The position numbers and the translations under genes were made by a program. The notes beneath the pieces were generated by a model. That model saw only the letters and a program-made list of their open reading frames with translations, was not told the DNA's origin and made no database searches. Shown here one piece after another: positions 54,377 through 64,000 of a DNA stretch of 64,000 nucleotides (position 1 is its first letter; every line of letters starts with the position of its first letter). The stretch is taken from positions 310,001-374,000 of the forward strand of contig DASYYH010000016.1 of assembly GCA_035934015.1 (NCBI GenBank), given 5' to 3'. The stretch comes from Candidatus Acidiferrales bacterium (GTDB lineage Bacteria > Acidobacteriota > Terriglobia > Acidiferrales > UBA7541).

Positions 54377-57376
54377 TTGCACGTAAAGGCTCCCATAGGA
54401 CTCGTCATTTGCGCTCTGCTGGGCGCCGCGCTGGCGGAAGGGCAATCGTCCGTGAACACGGTTCCTGCTCAAGTCTCAAAGCAAGAATCGGCACAAACGG
54501 GATCGGATAAACAAACATCCGGAACGACGGCGCAAAAAGCGCATAGCCAAGTGCAAAATCCGAAACTTGCACGAGAGGCCTTTCAGCGCGGCCTGAAAAC
54601 AGAAAAGGCCAAAGACTGGGACAGCGCGTTCGCGGCATATACGGAAGCCACCAGACAGGATCCGGCGAACCAAGAGTATCTGCTGCGGCGCGAAATCGCA
54701 CGGAGCCGGTTGGTTGGCGAGGCAGTGGATCGGGCCGAACGTGACGCCCTAATGGGCAATTTGGCCGAAGCGCGAAAAGAGCTGCGAATGGCGCTCATTC
54801 TGGACCCCAGCGACACAATGGTGCGGGAGCGGCTGACGCAACTTTCTCCATCATCCGCGAATTCGCTGCGCCAACTGATGATCGAACCAGCCGGCGTTGT
54901 GAGGCTCGCGCCGTTCCGTGGCGTGTTAAATTTTGATTATCGCGGCGATACGCAGGGCGCCTACGAAGAAGTTGCACAAAGGTTCGGAGTGGATGCATCG
55001 TTCGATGGGGGACTGCGCCAGATACAAGTGCACCTTCAGCTGAACAATGTGGACTTTTACACCGCTATGCGCGCGCTCGGCGACATGACCGGAACGTTCT
55101 GGCGGCCGCTGACACAGCGACTTTTTTTCGTGGCCGAGGACACTCCTGCCAAACGGCGGGAGTACGACCTTTCCGTTGTGCGCACCGTGCAACTGCCCGA
55201 TGACGAGACTCCGAACGATATGACGGAAGTCCTGCGCGTGTTGCGTGAAATCGCTGGGATCACACGAGCGCAGCTGAATCTTGCCTCACATACGATCACG
55301 ATGCACGCGTCGCCACAGGCCACGTCCGTGGCGGCGCAATTGCTCGATCAATTGGAGCAAGCCCACGGTCAGCTGGTGATCGAAATGGAGATACTCGAAG
55401 TCGATCGCACAACGGCGACACAATTCGGAGTGACACCGCCGACGACGGCACAGGCCTTCGCGCTGACACCGCAGGAAATTCAAGAGGCCCAGGCTGGAGG
55501 CTCGTCGCTGATCAGCGCGATCGAGCAGGTTTTCGGTTCGTCGAGCGCGCTCGGAGCCCTGAGCACAGGGCAGATTTCCTCGCTGGTGGGGTCGGGAGCT
55601 GTTGGGCTTGGTTCGCTCATACCACCGCTGGTGGCATTCGGCGGTGGCAAGACGACATTTCTGGCTACCTTACCGGGCGCTGCGGCAGCGTTCTCCGACA
55701 CACTGAGCACAGTGAAGAGCGGCCAGAGGATTGTGTTGCGTGCAGAGGACGACCAGCCGGTATCGTTCTTCGTGGGAGACCGCGTGCCAATTACGCTGGC
55801 ACAATATTCCTCAAGTGTGGTCCCTTCGGGGCTGGTTCCTGGCGTGTCGTCGAATATGTTTCCGGAGTCGACAATCGCCACGGGGAACGATCCGGTTGCC
55901 GTGGTAACCGCGGATTTCAACGGAGACGGAAATCTGGATATGGCCGTCGCGAATTTCAAGGACAACACGGTTTCCATCTACCTGGGTAATGGCGACGGAA
56001 CATTCAGTTCGAATGGGACGCTTGCGACAGGCAACGGGCCAATCACGCTTGCCACAGCTGATTTCAACGGCGACGGTTTCGTGGATCTGGCGGTCCTCAA
56101 CGAGACGGATAACACTGTCTCGATTTTTCTGGGAAATGGAGACGGAACGTTTGCGCTGAAAGGAACTTATGCGACAGGTGCAAATCCGGTGGCGATGGTC
56201 ACCGGAGATTTCAATAACGATGGGCATACGGACCTAGCCGTCGCAAATCAAAACGACAGCACAGTGTCGATTCTGCTTGGAAATGGAGATGGAACATTTC
56301 AGCCGCAAAGCACTTTCGCGACCGGGAAAACACCCTCAGCGATTACGACGGCAGATTTCAGCAATAATGGCAATTTGGATCTCGCGGTGACCAATCAGGC
56401 GGCCAACACGCTCTCGACCTTCATGGGCAATGGAAACGGAACGTTTACTGCCAACGGGATCCTAACCACAGGCAACGCGCCCGTGGCGGTTGTATCCGGA
56501 GAATTTGATCTGAACAACAACACAAATATCGACCTGGTCGTGTTGAATCAAACGGACAACACGATATCGGTCTACCTTGGAGCGGGAGACGGGACATTCA
56601 CGCTGACCACGACCTTCGGACTGAATGATGCATCTTCTTCGGGCAACAAACCAGTAGCGATCACCACGGGCGATTTTAATGTCGATGGCCTGACGGACTT
56701 GGCGGTGACGGATGAAGATGCCAACACGGTTGGTGTCTTCATCGGCAATGGCGACGGGACGTTTCAGCTACCGCTGCTTTTTGCGACAGGAACATCGCCG
56801 GTTGGCTTGACGGCTGGCACGTTCGAGGGCACAGCGCACGCACCGGGCCTGGCGATTGCGGATTCGGGCGCAAACACGTTGACGATTATCCTAGACAACG
56901 CGACCTTTGGCTCGACGGGACCCGGCGCCGCGCCGATACCCTACCCAAACTCGCAATACCAGGATATCGGATTGAAAGTGAAGGCGACTCCGCACATGCA
57001 CGCAGGAGGCGAGGTGACGCTCGATATGCAATTCGAGTCGACGAGTCTGACTGGCACAACAGTGAATCAGATTCCAATCATCGGCAATGAATCCGTTAGC
57101 CAGACAATTACTGCAAAGGATGGCCAGACGACTGCGCTGGCAGGGATTATCGAATCCAGTGTGATGCGAGCGATCAGCGGGACACCGGGGGCGGAGTTGC
57201 TGGGACCGCTTGGACTGTCCGCGAGCGCGCAAAACGATCAAAATCAAAGCACCGAGTTGCTGATCCTGGTGACGCCGAGGCTTATCCAGCCCCCACCCAG
57301 GATGGGCAAGCCAATTTTTGCAGGACGCGAACCAGTCGAAGGCGGATCTGCGCCCGTGCCCGCGCAGCCACAATAA
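54377..57376 (+). CDS. Secretin-like protein with a seven-repeat FG-GAP propeller inserted in the secretin domain
   Basis: The 999-residue exported protein starts with TTG at 54377 after AGAAGGGA. A signal peptide is followed by a TPR-like region (about 60-150; FQRGLKTEKAKDWDSAFAAY). Next come an STN/N0-like domain (about 180-255; FDYRGDTQGAYEEVAQRFGV) and N1-type and early secretin segments (VRTVQLPDDETPNDMTEVLR, QLVIEMEILEVDRTTATQFG). At about residue 499-843 seven repeats of about 49 residues interrupt the domain (typical unit VAVVTADFNGDGNLDMAV and VSIYLGNGDGTF). The secretin pattern then resumes: YQDIGLKVKATPHMHAGGEV, TLDMQFESTSLTG, IPIIGNESVSQTI and TELLILVTPRLI. FG-GAP repeats usually bind calcium. 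No other secretion gene is adjacent. Confidence 0.88.
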   Translation: MHVKAPIGLVICALLGAALAEGQSSVNTVPAQVSKQESAQTGSDKQTSGTTAQKAHSQVQNPKLAREAFQRGLKTEKAKDWDSAFAAYTEATRQDPANQEYLLRREIARSRLVGEAVDRAERDALMGNLAEARKELRMALILDPSDTMVRERLTQLSPSSANSLRQLMIEPAGVVRLAPFRGVLNFDYRGDTQGAYEEVAQRFGVDASFDGGLRQIQVHLQLNNVDFYTAMRALGDMTGTFWRPLTQRLFFVAEDTPAKRREYDLSVVRTVQLPDDETPNDMTEVLRVLREIAGITRAQLNLASHTITMHASPQATSVAAQLLDQLEQAHGQLVIEMEILEVDRTTATQFGVTPPTTAQAFALTPQEIQEAQAGGSSLISAIEQVFGSSSALGALSTGQISSLVGSGAVGLGSLIPPLVAFGGGKTTFLATLPGAAAAFSDTLSTVKSGQRIVLRAEDDQPVSFFVGDRVPITLAQYSSSVVPSGLVPGVSSNMFPESTIATGNDPVAVVTADFNGDGNLDMAVANFKDNTVSIYLGNGDGTFSSNGTLATGNGPITLATADFNGDGFVDLAVLNETDNTVSIFLGNGDGTFALKGTYATGANPVAMVTGDFNNDGHTDLAVANQNDSTVSILLGNGDGTFQPQSTFATGKTPSAITTADFSNNGNLDLAVTNQAANTLSTFMGNGNGTFTANGILTTGNAPVAVVSGEFDLNNNTNIDLVVLNQTDNTISVYLGAGDGTFTLTTTFGLNDASSSGNKPVAITTGDFNVDGLTDLAVTDEDANTVGVFIGNGDGTFQLPLLFATGTSPVGLTAGTFEGTAHAPGLAIADSGANTLTIILDNATFGSTGPGAAPIPYPNSQYQDIGLKVKATPHMHAGGEVTLDMQFESTSLTGTTVNQIPIIGNESVSQTITAKDGQTTALAGIIESSVMRAISGTPGAELLGPLGLSASAQNDQNQSTELLILVTPRLIQPPPRMGKPIFAGREPVEGGSAPVPAQPQ

Positions 57377-57427
57377 GCAAAGCTCTGGAAACTCAGAAAA
57401 TTTCCATCGCCACGATTGCGGGCAAAT

Positions 57428-58402
57428 TTATCGCGCGACTTCGAGGACGACGACAGGTTGGTAGGTTTGTGGAACAACGGCTTGCGCAATTGCAATGAGC
57501 TGTCCCTGCGCATTGAGGACGCGAAGTCGCGACGGCTTCCAGTCACCCGAATCGAGCTCAGCGGGAGCGCCCTGCGCCAGGGTCGCGTGCCCCGGTCGAA
57601 TTTGCGAGATTGGGACATTGAATTTAGCGCCGTTGCGGATGCGCCGCTCGACGATCGGCAAAACCGTGGCGCACGGAAGATCGGGCAGCAAACCTTCGAG
57701 ACGGATCACGCGTTCGGCAAGACGGCCCGTGCGGGCGGTTTCCGCCAACTCTTCGAGCGAGATGGCCTGATCCAAAGTAAATTCACCGACGGCCGTGCGA
57801 ACGATTTCCGCGAGATGCGCGCCAGAACCCTGAAGTTTGCCAAGATCGTGAGCGAGAGCGCGGATATAAGTTCCTGAGCCGCATTCGACCGTAAACCGTG
57901 CCAGCGAACCTTCAATACCAGTCAAACGAAATTCGTAGACGTCGACTTCAACAGGTTTCAATTCCACAAGCTTTTTCTTGCGCGCCAATTCATGCGCCGC
58001 ATGGCCCCGAATTTTCTTGGCGGAAAACGCGGGAGGGGTCTGTTGAATGTGGCCAACAAAGCCGGCAGCGAGGCGTTCGACTTCTTGCGCATCGAGTCGA
58101 GGAGCGAGATCGGGACCTTGTGACTCGCCGTCAGAGTCGTAGGTGTCCGTCGCAAAGCCAAAACGCACCCCGCAGTTGTAGCGCTTGCGCCGGCCTGCAT
58201 AAAACTGAGCGAGACGGGTCGCCCGGCCAAGGAGCAGCACCAAAACACCAGTAGCCAAGGGATCGAGCGTGCCCAGATGGCCGATCTGACGAAATCCGAC
58301 GAGATGGCGGACGGCTTCGACAACGTCATGCGACGTCTTGCCGCGCGGCTTGTCAATGACAAGCGCGCCGTCGAGGTGCGGTGGTTTTACGGTTCGGGGC
58401 AT
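57428..58402 (-). CDS. truB: tRNA pseudouridine(55) synthase
   Basis: The 324-residue enzyme makes pseudouridine 55 in the T arm of tRNA. Conserved parts: GALVIDKPRGKTSHDVVEAV, the catalytic motif GHLGTLDPLATGVL with Asp47, RRKRYNCGVRFGFATDTYDS, PPAFSAKKIRGHAAHELAR and VECGSGTYIRALAHDLG. The C-terminal PUA-like domain carries the PRTV-proximal tail VVVLEVAR. It lies 53 bases after rbfA in the rimP-nusA-infB-DUF503-rbfA-truB operon. ATG at 58402 is preferred over TTG at 58426. Confidence 0.94.
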   Translation of the reverse strand: MPRTVKPPHLDGALVIDKPRGKTSHDVVEAVRHLVGFRQIGHLGTLDPLATGVLVLLLGRATRLAQFYAGRRKRYNCGVRFGFATDTYDSDGESQGPDLAPRLDAQEVERLAAGFVGHIQQTPPAFSAKKIRGHAAHELARKKKLVELKPVEVDVYEFRLTGIEGSLARFTVECGSGTYIRALAHDLGKLQGSGAHLAEIVRTAVGEFTLDQAISLEELAETARTGRLAERVIRLEGLLPDLPCATVLPIVERRIRNGAKFNVPISQIRPGHATLAQGAPAELDSGDWKPSRLRVLNAQGQLIAIAQAVVPQTYQPVVVLEVAR

Positions 58403-58455
58403 TGTTTTGATCTCGCGTGCTCGCAAAGAAATACGCGGAAGTCCGCAGCGGAACT

Positions 58456-58818
58456 CTACGCTTCGCCGTGCTCTTTTGTTTTCTTCAAAAGATCTTCAAT
58501 GCGATGGCCGTATTCCTCAGAGCGATCTGGAATGAAAAAAATCTCCGGCGCGCGGCGTAGCTGAAGGCGTTCGACCAACTCATGACGAATGAAGCCGGAG
58601 GCGCCAGCGAGCCCCTTCAGTGTTGCTTCACGCTCAGAATCGGAGCCAAGAACCTCGACGTACACGCGCACGGTACGCAAATCCGGCGAAATACGGACTT
58701 CGGTCACATTGATGGCTGCAGAGAGCCGCGGATCTTTCAGTTCGCCAGCCAGCATGAGAGTGACTTCATGCCGAATCTCTTCCGCGATGCGTTCCGGGCG
58801 ATGCCCTGCGATGGTCAT
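58456..58818 (-). CDS. rbfA: 30S ribosome-binding factor A
   Basis: The 120-residue KH-like protein needed for 16S rRNA 5' end maturation and cold adaptation. Family pattern: RPERIAEEIRHEVTLMLAGE, DPRLSAAINVTEVRISPDLR, VRVYVEVLG, GFIRHELVERLQLRRAPEIF and the tail IPDRSEEYGHRIEDLL. The start is ATG 58818, after AGGAAG. It belongs to the translation operon. Confidence 0.94.
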   Translation of the reverse strand: MTIAGHRPERIAEEIRHEVTLMLAGELKDPRLSAAINVTEVRISPDLRTVRVYVEVLGSDSEREATLKGLAGASGFIRHELVERLQLRRAPEIFFIPDRSEEYGHRIEDLLKKTKEHGEA

Positions 58819-58842
58819 GGACAACTTCCTGAATGAATTTCT

Positions 58843-59124
58843 CTAAAAATATTCGATTTCGTGCGAAATCAAATTGCGCCCGAGAATGCGCTCGGATTCC
58901 TCGAGCGCAGCCTGCATGGATTCAGCCAGATGGCTGTCGTCGGCCGAAATGCTTACGACTCCGACGAGCGCGCGCTGCCACAAATCCTGATGATCCAATT
59001 CGGCGACTGCGACGTTGAAATGCGCGCGCAACCGGTCTTTCAAGCTACGCAGCACCTGCCGTTTGTCCTTGAGGGAGCGTGCGTCCGGAATATGAATTTC
59101 CAGAGTAACGAGGCCGACTGGCAT
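58843..59124 (-). CDS. DUF503 (YlxP-like) protein
   Basis: The 93-residue protein matches DUF503: MPVGLVTLEIHIPDARSLKD followed by KRQVLRSLKDRLRAHFNVAV and the C-terminal EESERILGRNLISHEIEYF. The family lies between infB and rbfA in many bacteria, as here, and is thought to assist ribosome or RNA maturation, without a settled function. Confidence 0.9.
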   Translation of the reverse strand: MPVGLVTLEIHIPDARSLKDKRQVLRSLKDRLRAHFNVAVAELDHQDLWQRALVGVVSISADDSHLAESMQAALEESERILGRNLISHEIEYF

Positions 59125-59165
59125 TACCTGCCCTCCCTACCGTGGAGGACTCAGAACAAATCCAA

Positions 59166-61961
59166 TTAACCAGATGCTCCCGCAGGGGTCTGCTTCTCCA
59201 TCGCGAAGCACTCGAGGATGTCGCCAATTTTGACGTCGGCAAAATTCGAAATACCGATACCGCACTCGAAGCCGGCGCGAACTTCATTGACGTCGTCCTT
59301 AAATCGCCGTAGCGAACTGACGCGCCCGGTGTAAATCACAACGTTGTCGCGCAGGACGCGTACGCTGGCATCGCGCTTGATGATGCCATCTTGAACCGAA
59401 CAGCCGGCAATCACCCCGACGCCCTTCACGCGGAACGTGTCGCGAACCTCGGCGCGGCCCAGGTATTGCTCCTTGATGACAGGCGCGAGCAAGCCGGCCA
59501 TGGCCTTCTTAATTTCGTCCACGACTTCGTAAATGATTGTGTGCAAGCGAATCTCTACGTTTTCCTGTTGCGCCAGGTCAGATGCCTTGCGTTCTGGCCT
59601 GACATTAAAAGCAATGATGATGGCATTCGACGCAGAGGCAAGCAGTACGTCGGTTTCAGAAACCGCGCCGACGCTGGCGTGAATGATTTTCAGCTTCACC
59701 TGATCGGTGGAAAGTTTAGGCAGCATCTCGCTTAGGACTTCGACCGAACCTTGTACGTCGGCCTTGATGACGATGGGTAAATCCTTGACTTCACCGGCCA
59801 AAAGCTGTTCATGCAACTGATCGAGCGTGAGACGCGAAGTGCTCGACTTCGCAAGGGAGGCTTCGCGGGCCTTCGACTGGCGATACTCAACGATGTGGCG
59901 CGCCTTGGCTTCGTCGGCAACCTGAAACTGATCTCCCGCAGCGGGCACACTTTGCAGGCCGAGAACCTCAACCGGAGAGGAAGGACCGGCATTTTTCACC
60001 GGATTACCGCGATCATCAAAGAGAGCGCGGACTTTGCCATAAACCGCGCCGCAGATGAAAACATCGCCGACGTGGAGCGTTCCGTTCTGCACAAGAACGG
60101 TGGCAACGGGACCGCGCCCCTTGTCCACGCGCGATTCCAAAACTGTCCCGCTGGCAGAGGCCGCCGGGTTAGCCTTGAGTTCACGCAGATCCCCAACGAG
60201 CAAAATCATTTCCAGCAGTCGCTCGACGTTTTTATGCGTCTTGGCGGAAACCTCGACCATGACGGTGTCGCCGCCCCATTCTTCGGGCATCAGGCCGCGA
60301 TCGGAGAGCTGCCGCTTGACGCGCTCAGGTTGCGCATCGGGGATATCAATCTTGTTGATGGCGACGACGATGGGCACTTTCGCCGCGCGCGCATGATCAA
60401 TGGCCTCTTCCGTCTGCGGCATGACGCCATCATCGGCGGCAACAACGAGAACGACGATATCGGTAACCTTGGCACCGCGCGCGCGCATGCGCGTAAAGGC
60501 CTCGTGGCCAGGCGTGTCGATGAACACGATGCGGCGGCCATTGATTTCCACGTGGCTTGCGCCGATGTGCTGGGTGATGCCGCCGAACTCACCGGCGGCA
60601 ACGTCGGTGGAACGAATGGCGTCGAGCAAGCTCGTTTTCCCGTGATCAACGTGGCCCATGACAGTGACAACCGGCGCGCGCGGGACGAGCTTTTCCGATT
60701 TGTCGACCTCGGGGCCGACTTCCTCCTTCGCCATCTGTTCTTCGAAGGAAACGACCTGAACAATGCCATTAAAGGCTTCGGCGAGGCTCGTGGCCGTATT
60801 CACGTCGAGGGCCTGATTGATGCTGGCGAAAACTCCGCGGTCGAGGAGTGTCTTTAGCAATTCCTTGGCACGCACGTCGAGCTTCTCAGAAAGTTCACGG
60901 ACGGTGATTCCTTCTGTAATCGTGACCGGACGCGGCTCGCGAACCACCGGTGCGATGGCGGGTTCGGCATGCGCAACGCCACGGCCAGCCGCAGCTCCAG
61001 CGCGCGCACGCACGGGATGCAGCTTGCGTTCGCCTTCGGCGAAGCGCTTTTCGATGGTCGGCTTGGCGCGCGGGGAAGGCTTGCGGGCATAGATCGGTTT
61101 GCCTGGTTCAGCTTTAGGAGCGCCTACCGCGGAGGCCGGACTCGGCCGTCCCAAAGGCTGTACGGGACGCCCGCCAGGGCGCTGCCCGGGACGCATCGGG
61201 GCACCACCGGGGCGCGGGGCACCTTGAGCGGCAGGACGCGCTCCTGCCGGAGCACCCATTCTCTGACCGATTGGCGCGCCACCAGGCCGCGGGGCGACTC
61301 CCGGCCGCTGCGCTTGGGAAGGGGCGCCACCAGGGCGCACGGGCATCCCACCCTGACGCACAGGTGAACTTCCCAGGGCCGCTGCTGCGGGCCGAGTTAC
61401 AAGAGGAGCCTTCTGGGGAGGCGTAGGTGCAGCCGTTTTGGGCGCAGAAGGCACGGATGAAGCCGCTGCAGACGCAGGTGCCTGCGCAACCGCAGGTCGC
61501 GCTGCGATAGGTGCCGCGGGATGCGCAGGGGTGCCAGATGGTGCAGTCGTGGCACCGGACGGAGCGCTCGGTCGAACTGGCGGAGCCGGGGCAGCGCCCG
61601 GACGCGCTGGAGGCTTCACTCCCGGTGCACCGGCAACTCCCGCCGGAGGCCCTGCCACGGCAGGACGAGATGCCGCTGTTGGTGCATGAACAGTTGGTGC
61701 AAGAGGTGCGGCTGGACGAGCCGCGGGCTTGGCCTTTGCTGCGGCGGCTCTTGCCGTTTTCTCCGCTTCTGCGGCTGCTTCCGCGGCAGCAAGGTCGCGG
61801 AAATGTTTGCGCACGCGTTCGGCCTGATCATGCTCAAGTGAACTGGAGTGCGTCTTTTTTTCCGTGACGCCAAGTTGGGGCAGATGCTCGATCAAGACCT
61901 TAGCCTTGATTTCGAGTTCCCTGGCGAGCTCGTTAATGCGAATTTGGCCCGATTCAGACAT
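59166..61961 (-). CDS. infB: Translation initiation factor IF-2
   Basis: The 931-residue GTPase delivers initiator tRNA to the 30S subunit. Domains: N-terminal IF2N (residues 1-55; [20 protein letters not shown]), a very long Ala/Pro/Gly/Arg-rich linker (about 60-340, with repeated GGAP and RPGG type units), and a second IF2N at about 355-405 ([19 protein letters not shown]). The G domain begins about 430 (G1 [10 protein letters not shown]3 DTPGHEAF, G4 NKID), followed by domains II to IV, ending [23 protein letters not shown] 61961 is 4 bases after the nusA stop, so the two are coupled. Confidence 0.95.
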   Translation of the reverse strand: MSESGQIRINELARELEIKAKVLIEHLPQLGVTEKKTHSSSLEHDQAERVRKHFRDLAAAEAAAEAEKTARAAAAKAKPAARPAAPLAPTVHAPTAASRPAVAGPPAGVAGAPGVKPPARPGAAPAPPVRPSAPSGATTAPSGTPAHPAAPIAARPAVAQAPASAAASSVPSAPKTAAPTPPQKAPLVTRPAAAALGSSPVRQGGMPVRPGGAPSQAQRPGVAPRPGGAPIGQRMGAPAGARPAAQGAPRPGGAPMRPGQRPGGRPVQPLGRPSPASAVGAPKAEPGKPIYARKPSPRAKPTIEKRFAEGERKLHPVRARAGAAAGRGVAHAEPAIAPVVREPRPVTITEGITVRELSEKLDVRAKELLKTLLDRGVFASINQALDVNTATSLAEAFNGIVQVVSFEEQMAKEEVGPEVDKSEKLVPRAPVVTVMGHVDHGKTSLLDAIRSTDVAAGEFGGITQHIGASHVEINGRRIVFIDTPGHEAFTRMRARGAKVTDIVVLVVAADDGVMPQTEEAIDHARAAKVPIVVAINKIDIPDAQPERVKRQLSDRGLMPEEWGGDTVMVEVSAKTHKNVERLLEMILLVGDLRELKANPAASASGTVLESRVDKGRGPVATVLVQNGTLHVGDVFICGAVYGKVRALFDDRGNPVKNAGPSSPVEVLGLQSVPAAGDQFQVADEAKARHIVEYRQSKAREASLAKSSTSRLTLDQLHEQLLAGEVKDLPIVIKADVQGSVEVLSEMLPKLSTDQVKLKIIHASVGAVSETDVLLASASNAIIIAFNVRPERKASDLAQQENVEIRLHTIIYEVVDEIKKAMAGLLAPVIKEQYLGRAEVRDTFRVKGVGVIAGCSVQDGIIKRDASVRVLRDNVVIYTGRVSSLRRFKDDVNEVRAGFECGIGISNFADVKIGDILECFAMEKQTPAGASG

Positions 61962-61965
61962 TGAA

Positions 61966-63540
61966 TTAGGAGTTGTCCTCCCGCGAAGCAGGTCCGGGAG
62001 TCCCTGCCGTTTCACCTTTTTCTTCTTTTAAGGGCTCATTTGCATTGACGGGTGAATCCGTGGCCGACCCCGAGGCATCTGCAGATGCCTCCACGAGAGG
62101 CTCTTCAAAGTGCTGTGACTCTGAAGATATTTCTGCGCTGAGCTGTGCATCTGCTTCCGCTTCCGCTATGTTTTCGACAGCGCCTTCACCCTCCATCGGA
62201 GTTTCGGCGCCAGGCGAAGTTTCCGCGAATTCGCCACTGGCCTCAACGGCCGCACCCTCCCCCGCGGGTTGCTGCGATTCGAGAGCCTGGAAATATTGTT
62301 CGACCGAGACGCGAATCTTCTCGACCATCTTTTCGCCGATGCCGGGAATCTCCAGTAACTGCTCTGGAGTCATATCCGCAAGTTTCTCGATGGAAGTGAC
62401 GCCGTGCGCTTCGAGCTTTTCGATGGTCTTCGGTCCGATACCCGCGAGTTCCACGAGAGGCGTGGAAGCGACCGTCATTTCGGCCATCTGAGCTTCGATT
62501 TCACGGCGCTTCTCTTCTTCGCTCTTGATATCGATATTCCAGCCAATCAGCTTGCTGGCAAGGCGAACATTCTGGCCCTTTTTGCCAATCGCCAGGGAGA
62601 GTTGTGTATCTTCGACGATGACTTCGAGCCGCTTCTCTTCAAGATCCGCGGCCTGAACACGAGTCACCTTCGCGGGACTGAGCGCCTTCTGCGCGAACGT
62701 CAGAATGTCTTCGTTGTAAGGAATAATGTCGATCTTCTCGCCACGCAGCTCGCGAATGATCGACTGTACACGCATGCCTTTCATGCCCACGCAAGCGCCA
62801 ACCGGATCGACATCCTTGTCGCGGCTCTCGACAGCAATCTTTGTGCGCTCGCCAGCCTCACGAGCCACGGCGCGAATCTGCACGGTACCGTCGTAAATCT
62901 CAGGGACTTCCATTTCGAACAGCCGTTGCACCAATACAGGGTCAGCACGCGAAACGATCACCTGAGGACCCTTGGCCGCGCGTTCGACAGCGCGGATAGC
63001 AACGCGCAGGCGATCGCCAACGTTATAAGTTTCCAGCCGGGACTGCTCGCGCTTTGGGAGACGCGCTTCCGTGCGGCCCAAATCAACGATGACGTCAGGA
63101 CCATCGAGTCGTTTGACGATGCAGTTCACCAACTCGCCGACACGCGTGTGGAATTCGTTGTAAATCGTATCGCGTTCCGCCTCGCGTACTTTCTGCAAGA
63201 TGACCTGCTTGGCCGTTTGCGCTTGAATGCGGCCAAGAACATCGGTCGCACGGGCCTGAAGGATCTCGCCTCCCGCCTCAATGCCGGGCTGCAGCTTGTG
63301 AGCATCTGTGACGCTGATCTCGCGGACCGGATCTGTGACCTCTTCCACAACCTTGCGGACAGCATAGAGCTCGACGTTGCCGGTGTCGGAATTGAAGTTT
63401 GCTCTTAGATCCTCGTCGGTCTTATAAAATTTGCGCGCAGCGACAACAATAGCTTCTTCGATGGCCGCGACAATAACCTCGGGCTCGATATGCTTGTCCC
63501 GGCTGATTTGCTCGATTGTCTGGTAGAGCAAACTTGCCAT
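61966..63540 (-). CDS. nusA: Transcription termination/antitermination factor NusA
   Basis: The 524-residue protein has an N-terminal RNA polymerase-binding domain (residues 1-130), then S1 (GELVNCIVKRLDGPDVIVDL), KH1 and KH2 (VGACVGMKGMRVQSIIRELR, SLAIGKKGQNVRLASKLIGW). A helix-hairpin-helix pair follows (LVELAGIGPKTIEKLEAHGV, LLEIPGIGEKMVEKIRVSVE; about 365-430), and then an acidic disordered tail of about 90 residues. The HhH-plus-acidic-tail ending differs from the E. coli type. It lies 14 bases after rimP and 4 bases before infB. Confidence 0.95.
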   Translation of the reverse strand: MASLLYQTIEQISRDKHIEPEVIVAAIEEAIVVAARKFYKTDEDLRANFNSDTGNVELYAVRKVVEEVTDPVREISVTDAHKLQPGIEAGGEILQARATDVLGRIQAQTAKQVILQKVREAERDTIYNEFHTRVGELVNCIVKRLDGPDVIVDLGRTEARLPKREQSRLETYNVGDRLRVAIRAVERAAKGPQVIVSRADPVLVQRLFEMEVPEIYDGTVQIRAVAREAGERTKIAVESRDKDVDPVGACVGMKGMRVQSIIRELRGEKIDIIPYNEDILTFAQKALSPAKVTRVQAADLEEKRLEVIVEDTQLSLAIGKKGQNVRLASKLIGWNIDIKSEEEKRREIEAQMAEMTVASTPLVELAGIGPKTIEKLEAHGVTSIEKLADMTPEQLLEIPGIGEKMVEKIRVSVEQYFQALESQQPAGEGAAVEASGEFAETSPGAETPMEGEGAVENIAEAEADAQLSAEISSESQHFEEPLVEASADASGSATDSPVNANEPLKEEKGETAGTPGPASREDNS

Positions 63541-63553
63541 GCGTCACTTCTCC

Positions 63554-64000
63554 CTAAAATTCGACAACTAAATGCGCGTTGCGAATGTTCGCAAAGGGCA
63601 GCGCGACAGTATGATCGCGAAGCAATAACTGAACCATGCCATCGGTGCAACCCGCCAATCGGCCTTCAAAGTACTTCGAATTCTCGACCGGGTCGTTCAA
63701 CCAAATGCGGGCCAAACGACCGGTGAAACGCTCGTAATCACCAAGCTTCACCAACTTGCGATCCAAGCCCGGCGAACTGACCTCCAGCACGTAGCTGGGG
63801 CCGGGCACCAATTCCTCGACATCGAGGATGACGCTTAACTGCTCACTGAGCGCTTCGCAATCCTTGTGGCTGACGCCTGATCCGATTCGCTGCTCCGGCG
63901 AGGGCGGCCTGTCGATATAAACCCTTAGCAGACGCTGCTTTCCGACTTTCCATTCAATGTCAACAATTTCAACGCCCACGGAGCGCGCAACGCGCTCGGC
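63554..64000 (-). CDS. rimP: Ribosome maturation factor RimP (partial, 5' end off window)
   Basis: The frame is open through the window edge (AERVARSVGVEIVDIEWKVG), so the N-terminus is missing. RimP marks: LLRVYIDRPP, HKDCEALSEQLSVILDVEEL, YVLEVSSPGLDRKLVKLGDY and FTGRLARIWLN. It assists 30S subunit maturation and is the usual first gene of the nusA-infB operon. The visible part is 148 residues. Confidence 0.92.
   Translation of the reverse strand, partial: AERVARSVGVEIVDIEWKVGKQRLLRVYIDRPPSPEQRIGSGVSHKDCEALSEQLSVILDVEELVPGPSYVLEVSSPGLDRKLVKLGDYERFTGRLARIWLNDPVENSKYFEGRLAGCTDGMVQLLLRDHTVALPFANIRNAHLVVEF

Overview
The window looks like a chromosomal segment of an acidobacterium (Acidobacteriota), high in G+C. 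The strongest taxonomic signals are a PadR regulator followed by three tandem ADOP-type (acidobacterial duplicated orphan permease) MacB/FtsX-like permeases and a VWFA protein of the type common in Acidobacteria. A futalosine-pathway menaquinone gene (mqnD) and a secretin-like protein with an N-terminal TPR-type region fit the same group. No rRNA, tRNA or CRISPR array was seen.

Layout. 1-7.9 kb: partial CpoB/YbgF-like protein, mqnD, a PQQ-type beta-propeller gene broken by an in-frame TGA, gamma-glutamyltransferase, a sugar-phosphate isomerase-like protein and asnS. 7.87-11.16 kb: a compact integrative element inserted at the 3' end of asnS. It is bounded by a perfect 22-bp direct repeat and carries a tyrosine recombinase whose two frames join at a seven-A slippery run, five small unrecognised genes in the same orientation, a noncoding segment full of long inverted repeats, and GGTGTCC motifs near both ends. 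11.2-13.3 kb: arginase and ddl, probably once contiguous with asnS. 13.3-18.8 kb: aldo/keto reductase, TetR, HlyD, ABC ATPase, ABC-2 permease and a small membrane protein, an efflux-type operon behind a perfect palindromic operator. 18.8-23.3 kb: HldA-like kinase, heptosyltransferase-like GT9, Trm112-like protein and GH57 enzyme. 23.4-30 kb: assorted single genes, including a stand-alone CuA cupredoxin divergent from an Rrf2 regulator, a methyltransferase, DCC and DinB proteins, a VWFA protein and a 7Fe ferredoxin. 30.1-38.6 kb: padR plus three ADOP permeases. 39-47.9 kb: TlpA, UPF0173 hydrolase, DinB, O-methyltransferase, proline dehydrogenase, TrxB, FHA-GAF protein, MscL with a zinc ribbon, and an APC permease with a stress-protein-like tail.

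48.0-53.2 kb holds an iron-uptake operon on the minus strand: an FTR1 permease fused to an FtrD/DUF2318 domain, two FtsX-like permeases, an ABC ATPase fused to a DtxR-type metal-sensing repressor, and a DUF971 protein. A good sigma70-type promoter and an inverted repeat lie directly in front of it. 53.4-57.4 kb: a dienelactone hydrolase and a 999-residue secretin-like protein whose secretin domain is split by a seven-repeat FG-GAP propeller. 57.4-64.0 kb: the conserved translation operon rimP(partial)-nusA-infB-DUF503-rbfA-truB on the minus strand.

The observations most worth following are the asnS-integrated mini-element with its possible -1 frameshift integrase and structured noncoding region, the propeller-in-secretin protein, and the ATPase-DtxR fusion inside an iron operon. 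All reading was by eye from sequence and translations. No similarity search was run, so family names rest on recognised motifs.
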